Origin: Streptomyces sp. NBC_00193
GTDB lineage: Bacteria > Actinomycetota > Actinomycetes > Streptomycetales > Streptomycetaceae
Assembly: GCF_026342735.1 (NCBI RefSeq)
Contig: NZ_JAPEMM010000002.1
Coordinates: forward strand, 806,001 to 870,000
DNA length: 64,000 nucleotides
Direction of reading: 5' to 3'
Shown piece by piece: positions 58,671 through 64,000 of this stretch; the first letter of the stretch is position 1, and each line of letters opens with the position of its first letter. The position numbers and the translations under genes were made by a program. The notes beneath the pieces were generated by a model. The model made no database searches. It was not told where the DNA came from and worked only from the letters and a program-made list of their open reading frames with translations.

Positions 58671-61600
58671 ATCACCACCACCGCGCCGCCCGCCGCCCCG
58701 ACCGTCCCGGAGCTCCTCGACGCTCGGGCCACCGAACACCCGGACCACGTCGCGCTGCAGGTCGTCGGCGGCGGGGAGATCAGCTACCGCCGCTGGCGCG
58801 AGGAGGCGCTGCGCGCTGCCGCCGGGCTGGCCGCCGCCGGGGTCGGACCGCACGACCGGGTGCTGTTGCGTTTCTCCAACGCACGCTGGGAGCGGTACGC
58901 CGTCGGCTTCCTCGCCGTCCAGTACGCGGGCGGGGTGCCCGTCCCGGTCCGCGAGGACCTGACCGAGTCCGATGCCGCCGCCCTGGCCGCGCTGGCCGGG
59001 GCCGGCACGGTCCTCCGGGACGGGGACGACGGGGGCGACGGGTACGGCGCGGAGGAGGGGGAGGGTGAACCGCCCGCCCTCCCCGGACTGGTGGAGCTCC
59101 GTCTGGACGCCCTGCTGGCCGCCCACCCCGAGCCGCCGGCGGTCCCGCCGTACCGGGTCGGTCCGGCCGACCCGGCGCAGGTGATCGGCACCTCCGGCAC
59201 CACCGGCGCGCCCAAGGGCGTGCTCGCCGCGCACGCCAACCTGACCGCCGGCCTGACCGCCCACCCCCGCCGCCGCGCCTACGCGCACTCGCGGCACGCC
59301 CTGCACGCCTTCCCCATCGGGACCAACGCGGGCCAGGTGATGCTGCTGGGCGCGCTGACCGCCGCGCCCACCACGCTCAGCCTGCCGCGCTTCGACGCGG
59401 ACCAGTTCGGCATCGCCGTCGAGAAGTTCGGGATCGGCACCGCCTTCCTCGTGCCCTCGATGGCGATCGAACTGGTCAACGCGGGCACCGCCGGGCGGTA
59501 CGACCTGAGCAGTCTGCGCCTGGTCAACTCCTCCGCCGCCGCACTGCCCGTACCGGTGGCGGCCGCGCTGGCCGCGGCGCTGCCGGGCGCGACGCTGGTC
59601 AACACCTACACCTCCGCGGAGGCCTCGCCCGCGCAGATCTCCACCGTGGTCGACACCCGCCGCCCCGGCTCGCTGGGCCGCCCGGCGGACCCCGGTGACC
59701 TGCGGATCCTCGACGCTGACGGGCTGCCGCTGCCCGCCGGGCAGGTCGGCGAGGTGTGGCTGCGCCAGCCCGGACCGCCCCGCGGCTACCTGGGCGCCGC
59801 CGGTGAGAGCGGCCGGGTGTTCCGGGACGGCTGGGTGCGGATGGGCGATGTCGGACGCCTCGACCCGGACGGCTACCTGTACCTGGTCGACCGGGAGAGC
59901 GATGTCATCAAGAGCGGTGCGCTGAAGGTCTCCACGCTGCGGATCGAGGAGGCGCTGTACGAGCACCCCGCGGTCGCCGACGCCGCCGCGCTCGGCCTGC
60001 CGCACCCGGTGATGGGCGCCGTCCCGGTGGCGGTCGTCGTCGCCGGGCCGGGCGGTCTGGACCTGGACGATCTCCGGCTGTTCCTGAGCGGCCGGTTGAG
60101 CCGACCCGAGCTGCCGGTCCGGATCCTGCTCGCCGCCGGCCTTCCCAGGAACCCGAGCGGCAAGGTGGTCAAACACCTGCTCCGTCCCCTGTTCGACGCG
60201 CCCGCGGAGTCCTCCGGTCCCCCGGTCGCTCCGGCCTCCCCGACGGAGCTGCGGCTGGCCGCACTCTGGCGGCGCCTGCTCGGCCGACCGGTCACCGACG
60301 TGGCCGCCGAGTTCTTCGCGCTCGGCGGGGACTCGTTCCGGGCGGTCCAGCTCGCCACCGGCATCAGCAGCGAGTTCGGGGTCCGGGCGGGCACCGCCGT
60401 GGTCTTCGAGCGGCCCTCGCTGCGGTCCCAGGCCGCCTGGGTGGACCACCCCGACCGCCGGCAGGGCGCTGCCGACGCGGCTTCCGCCGGGACGGACACC
60501 GTGACGCCCTACCTGGCCGCGCTCCGGGCGCAGCCGCACGCCATCGCGCTCACCTCTCAGCAGGAGAACTTCTTCCGCTGGATGGCCGAGGCACCCGGGC
60601 GGGACGCCGGAGCGGTGACGGCGCTGTTCCGGGTGGCCGACCGGCTTGAGCCGGAGACCCTCGGCCTGGCGCTCACGGAGGTGGTCCGGCGCCATCCGGC
60701 GCTGCGGACCCGGTTCGAGGCGGTGGGTGAGGGGGCGGGCGAAGGGGTCGTACGGGCGGTGCTCGACGAGGAGCCCCGGGTGCGGATCACGCTGACCCGA
60801 GCCCCGGGGGCCACGGACGCCGAGGTGGACGCCCTGCTGCTGGCCGAGCGCGACCGTCTCACCGACCTGGGCCGCGACCCGATGGCGCGCCTCCTGGTGG
60901 TCAGCCGGTCGGAGACCGATCACGTGGTGCTGGTCGCGGTGCACCACATGGTCTCCGACGGCTGGTCGGTCGGCGTGCTGCTGGCCGACCTCGGCGTGTT
61001 CTACTCGGCTCTGCGGCGCGGCCGTTCGGCCCCGCCGGCCCGATCGGGCCCTGGGTACCGGGAGTTGGTGGACTGGGCGAACGGGCACTGGCCGGCCTCC
61101 CGGGCCCACTTCCAGGCCGCACTGGCCGGGGCGCCGGAGGCCGTCGAACAGTTCGCCGGCCGCCGGGCCGTGGAAGAAGTACTCACCCAGGCGCACGAGT
61201 TCGAGGTGCCGGCGCCGTTGGCCGAAGCCCTGCGGGCCCGGGCGGCCGAACTGGGCGCCACGCCCTTCCTGGCCGTCACGGCAGCCTGGACCGGACTGCT
61301 GGCGAGCCGCAGCGGCCGCCCCGACCTGGTGGTGATGACCCCGGTGCCCGGCCGCCCGCGCCCGGACGCCGAGCGGACCGTGGGCTGCTTCGTCCAGTCG
61401 CTGCTGCTGCGGGTGGACGCGAGCGGCGGACCCGGCTTCGCCGAGCTGGTGGACCGGTTGCGGACCGTCTACAGCGAGGCACTGGACCACCAGCTGTACC
61501 CGTTCGCGGAGTTCAGCCCGTCCGTGCCGTTCGCGGCCTGGCTCCGCTACGAGGCGTGGGCCGCGCCCGCACAGCTGCCCGGCCTGGCCTGCGCTCCCTG

Positions 61601-61796
61601 GGAACTGCCGCGCGGGAGCACCGTGCCCTGGCCCCTGCCGGGCGGCGACCGGGGCGTCCCCGAGCTGACCGTACTGGAACAGCCGGACGGCAGCCTGCGC
61701 TGCTGGCTGCAGTACAACGCGCGGGCCTTCGACCTCCCCGTGATCACCGAACTGGCAAAGGAGTTCACAGCGGCACTGACCGCGGCCTGCGGGTGA
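58671..61796 (+). CDS. nonribosomal peptide synthetase, A-T-C, probable ATC start
   Basis: About 1041 residues if it starts at ATC 58671. The N-terminal ANL domain (about 10-505) has VIGTSGTTGAPKG, NTYTSAEASPAQIS, MGDVGRLDPDGYLYLVDRES and RNPSGKVVKH; it looks more like an acyl-CoA synthetase or loading A domain than a standard chain-extension A domain. The carrier serine is S556 (ALGGDSFRAV). The condensation domain (about 615-1041) has HHMVSDG near 758. The A-T-C order suits an initiating protein that loads a starter and passes it on. Starting at GTG 58860 would remove 63 residues of the A domain. Confidence 0.85.
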   Translation: MTTTAPPAAPTVPELLDARATEHPDHVALQVVGGGEISYRRWREEALRAAAGLAAAGVGPHDRVLLRFSNARWERYAVGFLAVQYAGGVPVPVREDLTESDAAALAALAGAGTVLRDGDDGGDGYGAEEGEGEPPALPGLVELRLDALLAAHPEPPAVPPYRVGPADPAQVIGTSGTTGAPKGVLAAHANLTAGLTAHPRRRAYAHSRHALHAFPIGTNAGQVMLLGALTAAPTTLSLPRFDADQFGIAVEKFGIGTAFLVPSMAIELVNAGTAGRYDLSSLRLVNSSAAALPVPVAAALAAALPGATLVNTYTSAEASPAQISTVVDTRRPGSLGRPADPGDLRILDADGLPLPAGQVGEVWLRQPGPPRGYLGAAGESGRVFRDGWVRMGDVGRLDPDGYLYLVDRESDVIKSGALKVSTLRIEEALYEHPAVADAAALGLPHPVMGAVPVAVVVAGPGGLDLDDLRLFLSGRLSRPELPVRILLAAGLPRNPSGKVVKHLLRPLFDAPAESSGPPVAPASPTELRLAALWRRLLGRPVTDVAAEFFALGGDSFRAVQLATGISSEFGVRAGTAVVFERPSLRSQAAWVDHPDRRQGAADAASAGTDTVTPYLAALRAQPHAIALTSQQENFFRWMAEAPGRDAGAVTALFRVADRLEPETLGLALTEVVRRHPALRTRFEAVGEGAGEGVVRAVLDEEPRVRITLTRAPGATDAEVDALLLAERDRLTDLGRDPMARLLVVSRSETDHVVLVAVHHMVSDGWSVGVLLADLGVFYSALRRGRSAPPARSGPGYRELVDWANGHWPASRAHFQAALAGAPEAVEQFAGRRAVEEVLTQAHEFEVPAPLAEALRARAAELGATPFLAVTAAWTGLLASRSGRPDLVVMTPVPGRPRPDAERTVGCFVQSLLLRVDASGGPGFAELVDRLRTVYSEALDHQLYPFAEFSPSVPFAAWLRYEAWAAPAQLPGLACAPWELPRGSTVPWPLPGGDRGVPELTVLEQPDGSLRCWLQYNARAFDLPVITELAKEFTAALTAACG

Positions 61797-61814
61797 CGCG
61801 GCGGGGCTCCGGAC

Positions 61815-61867
61815 GCCTGGCGCCTGGCGCCTGGCGCTCAGCCGGGAGCCAAGAGCCGGGAGCCAGG
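61815..61867. repeat. short tandem repeats after the last NRPS gene
   Basis: Three perfect copies of GCCTGGC (61815-61835) are followed by two near-identical 14-base units starting AGCCGGGAGCCA (61840-61867). They resemble the heptamer run at 4775. Confidence 0.75.
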
Positions 61868-62032
61868 AGCCCCCGTCAGTGATCCGTATGGACTCGGCCC
61901 GTCACCGTCAAGGTCCCGTCATGGGGTGACCACAGGTGCCCGGAGCCGGGGATAGCTTCGATGTCGCGCCCCGGACTGCCTCCCCGCACCCGGGGCCTCC
62001 ACTGCCGTTCGTGGTTCCCCTTGGAGGGCCCC

Positions 62033-62407
62033 ATGTGTTTGTTCCAGTACGCAGACGACCCCGAGCCCGAGGAACGGGTCCCGGCCGGGCCCCTGTACGT
62101 ACCGGCCCGGCCGGGTACCGCGCCGGTGGTGGTGCGCCTGTTCCGCACCCCGCTGGGGGCGCGTACCGCCGTCGGCTTCACCAGCGCCGGGCGGCTGGCG
62201 GCCACCCTGGGCGCCGGGCAGCCCTGGATCCGGCTGTCCGCGACCGCGCTCCGCGCGCTGGCCGAACCGCTGGGAGCCTCCCTGTTGACGGTCGACCCGA
62301 CCCTCACCGCTCCCCCGGTCACTCCGACGGCGGCCACCGGCCCCGTCACGGCGCGGGACGCCGCTCCCGTTCCACAGACCCCCGACACCACTGCCCGGAC
62401 CGCCTGA
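62033..62407 (+). CDS. small SAV_915/SseB-like protein
   Basis: A 124-residue protein starting ATG 62033 with GGAGG 6 bases upstream. RVPAGPLYVPARPG, VRLFRTPLGARTAVGFTSAG and WIRLSATALRALAEPLGASL match small actinobacterial proteins with an SseB-N-like fold (SAV_915 type). The function is unknown. It lies 13 bases before the decarboxylase gene, so they are probably co-transcribed. The C-terminal 35 residues are Thr/Pro/Ala-rich and likely disordered. Confidence 0.7.
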   Translation: MCLFQYADDPEPEERVPAGPLYVPARPGTAPVVVRLFRTPLGARTAVGFTSAGRLAATLGAGQPWIRLSATALRALAEPLGASLLTVDPTLTAPPVTPTAATGPVTARDAAPVPQTPDTTARTA

Positions 62408-62420
62408 AGGGGATCGCACC

Positions 62421-63755
62421 ATGACCATCGCCGCCCTCCCGGAGATCCTGACCGGCGCCGACGACCTGTCCCCGTGGCCCGCCTCCACCACCCTGCTCCC
62501 GCACGGCGGCCTGGCCGTCGGCGGGGTGGCGCTGACCGAGATCGCCGAGCGGTTCGACACCCCGGCCTACGTCCTGGACGAGGGTGAGGTGCGCGGACGC
62601 TGCCGTACCTACCGGGACGTCTTCCCCGACGCCGAAGTCCTCTACGCGGCCAAGGCCTTCCTCTCCCGCGCGATGGTGCGCTGGGTCCGGGAGGAGGGCC
62701 TCGGCCTGGACGTCTGCTCCGCCGGGGAGCTGGAACTCGCCGTCACCGCCGGGTTCCCGCCCGAGCGGATGGTGCTGCACGGCAATGCCAAGTCGCCCCG
62801 GGACATCGCGGCCGCGCTACGGCTCGGGGTGGGGCGGATCGTCATCGACAGCCCGTCCGAGATCGCCCGGATCGCGGCCGCCGTCGGCCCCCACGGACAC
62901 CAGAAGGTGATGGTGCGGGTCGTCCCGGGCGTCTCGGCCGGCGGCCACGACAAGATCCGCACCGGTACGGAGGACCAGAAGTTCGGCCTGTCCCCCGCCG
63001 ACGGGGGCGCCCAGCACGCCATCGCGCGGATCCTGTCCCAGCCGCAGCTCGAACTCACCGGCCTGCACTGCCACATCGGCTCCCAGATCACCGAAGTGAA
63101 GCCCTACCTGACGGCCCTGCGCCGGATGGTGGGGCTGATGGCCCACGTCCGCGACACCCACGGGACCGCCCTGCCCGAGCTGGACATGGGCGGCGGCCAC
63201 GGCATCGCCTACCGGCCCGGCGACCCCGTCCTCGACCTCGCCCTGCTCGCGCGGCAGCTCCGTGGCGAACTGGCCGAGAGCTGCGCCGCCGTCGGGCTGA
63301 CCGTGCCCCGGCTCGTCATCGAACCCGGCCGGGCGATAGCCGGACCGGCGGGAGTCGCGCTGTACCGGGTGCTCGCCGTCAAGCACACCGGCGAGCGGGT
63401 CTTCGTCGCCGTGGACGGCGGCATGAGCGACAACCCGCGGCCCGCCCTGTACGGGGCGCGGTACGCGCCCCGGCTGGTGGGGCGCCGCTCCGCGGCCGGA
63501 TCCCGTACCACCACGGTCGTCGGCCGTCACTGCGAGGCGGGCGACGTCCTCGCCGCCGATGTCGAACTGCCGGGCGACATCCACCCCGGCGACCTGCTCG
63601 CCGTCCCGGTGGCGGGCGCGTACCAGCTCTCCATGGCCTCCGGCTACAACATGGTCGGCCGCCCTCCGGTCATCGCGGTCCACGAGGGCTCGGCCCGGGT
63701 CCTGGTGCGGCGCGAGACGCTGGACGACTTCCGCAGCCGCGACATCGGTCGCTAG
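62421..63755 (+). CDS. PLP-dependent decarboxylase, diaminopimelate decarboxylase-like
   Basis: A 444-residue fold-type III (alanine racemase-like barrel) decarboxylase. The PLP lysine is in VLYAAKAFLS, with LTGLHCHIGSQI, DMGGGHGI, IEPGRAIAGP and the cross-dimer Cys in GRHCEAGDVLAAD. The pattern fits LysA (meso-diaminopimelate to L-lysine), but a copy next to NRPS genes may act on another diamino acid and supply a building block or diamine. The substrate-binding EPGR and Cys-Glu-x-x-D features are conserved. It starts at ATG 62421 after GGGGATCG. Confidence 0.88.
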   Translation: MTIAALPEILTGADDLSPWPASTTLLPHGGLAVGGVALTEIAERFDTPAYVLDEGEVRGRCRTYRDVFPDAEVLYAAKAFLSRAMVRWVREEGLGLDVCSAGELELAVTAGFPPERMVLHGNAKSPRDIAAALRLGVGRIVIDSPSEIARIAAAVGPHGHQKVMVRVVPGVSAGGHDKIRTGTEDQKFGLSPADGGAQHAIARILSQPQLELTGLHCHIGSQITEVKPYLTALRRMVGLMAHVRDTHGTALPELDMGGGHGIAYRPGDPVLDLALLARQLRGELAESCAAVGLTVPRLVIEPGRAIAGPAGVALYRVLAVKHTGERVFVAVDGGMSDNPRPALYGARYAPRLVGRRSAAGSRTTTVVGRHCEAGDVLAADVELPGDIHPGDLLAVPVAGAYQLSMASGYNMVGRPPVIAVHEGSARVLVRRETLDDFRSRDIGR

Positions 63756-63762
63756 CGCCGCG

Positions 63763-64000
63763 TCAGAAGAGCGCCTGGACGGTTTCGGCAGCCGTTTCGC
63801 GCAGCCAGGTGTGGGCGCGGTCGTCGTCGTAGCGCTGGTGCCACAGCAGGTACAGCGGAACGTCGGGCAGCGGGAGCGGCAACGGCAGGGCGAACAGGCC
63901 GAGTTGGTCCCGGGCCGCGCGGGTGACCGCGTCGGGGAGGGTGACGACCAGGTCGGTGCCGAGGGCGAGTTGCAGGGCGAAGGCGGTGGTGGGCCCGGCG
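63763..64000 (-). CDS. LysR family regulator, C-terminal part (partial)
   Basis: The minus strand reads inward from the window edge as AGPTTAFALQLALGTDLVVT, then DQLGLFALPLPLPLPDVPLY, and ends LLWHQRYDDDRAHTWLRE to TGA 63763-63765. The LYLLWHQRYDxDxAHxWLR ending is typical of LysR effector domains. The DNA-binding half lies outside the window. It converges with the decarboxylase gene. Confidence 0.8.
   Translation of the reverse strand, partial: AGPTTAFALQLALGTDLVVTLPDAVTRAARDQLGLFALPLPLPLPDVPLYLLWHQRYDDDRAHTWLRETAAETVQALF

Noticed and set aside
58371-61490. 1039-codon open frame on the minus strand
   Set aside because: Antisense to the A-T-C synthetase; no recognisable protein features.

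Overview
The window is about 72% GC with GTG/ATG starts and strong third-position GC. Its gene content (2-methylisoborneol operon, nonribosomal peptide synthetases, a rare TTA codon) points to a Streptomyces or close relative. No rRNA, tRNA or CRISPR array was seen.

Layout. 1-4750 is ordinary chromosome: two tandem ammonium transporters, a universal stress protein, an RraA-fold protein and an NAD-dependent epimerase. 4941 to about 14400 is a mosaic of mobile DNA: a Tn3-family transposon with a frameshifted transposase, a SnoaL/SDR/TetR passenger set with two clear operators, a truncated zinc-finger/resolvase gene, an unknown gene with a HEPN-like motif, and a Tn554-like tnpB-tnpC pair with only the tail of tnpA. 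14454-22114 returns to chromosome: a two-RCK membrane protein, a lipoprotein, katG divergent from a Fur-family repressor, a MarR regulator, a rhodanese and a YceI protein.

22160-28474 is the region of most interest. A TetR gene and a 22-bp perfect operator precede six tightly coupled genes. The first four match, in order and motifs, the azomycin (2-nitroimidazole) genes rohP-rohQ-rohR-rohS: L-arginine oxidation, retro-aldol cleavage, ring closure and N-oxygenation. They are followed by an unusual Rieske ferredoxin-PRMT methyltransferase fusion and a DsbA-like protein. rohR has a TTA codon, which suggests bldA control.

28529-32374 (minus strand) is the 2-methylisoborneol operon: a family 2B encapsulin shell protein with a cyclic-nucleotide domain, 2-MIB synthase with a long Pro/Ala-rich N-terminus, and GPP C-methyltransferase. 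32847-44955 holds a PPOX-fold protein, xanthine dehydrogenase xdhABC, an MFS exporter, a secreted protein, a serine hydrolase, a GH35 beta-galactosidase under a LacI-type operator, and a membrane protein. 45048-45484 holds remnants of two broken genes.

46149-63755 is a nonribosomal peptide cluster reading rightward: C-A-T, then C-A-T-TE fused to a complete MFS exporter (the TE has Cys in place of the usual Ser), then C-A-T, then an A-T-C protein that seems to start at ATC. A small SAV_915/SseB-like protein and a diaminopimelate-decarboxylase-like PLP enzyme follow. The window ends in the 3' part of a LysR regulator gene. The cluster may extend beyond the right edge.
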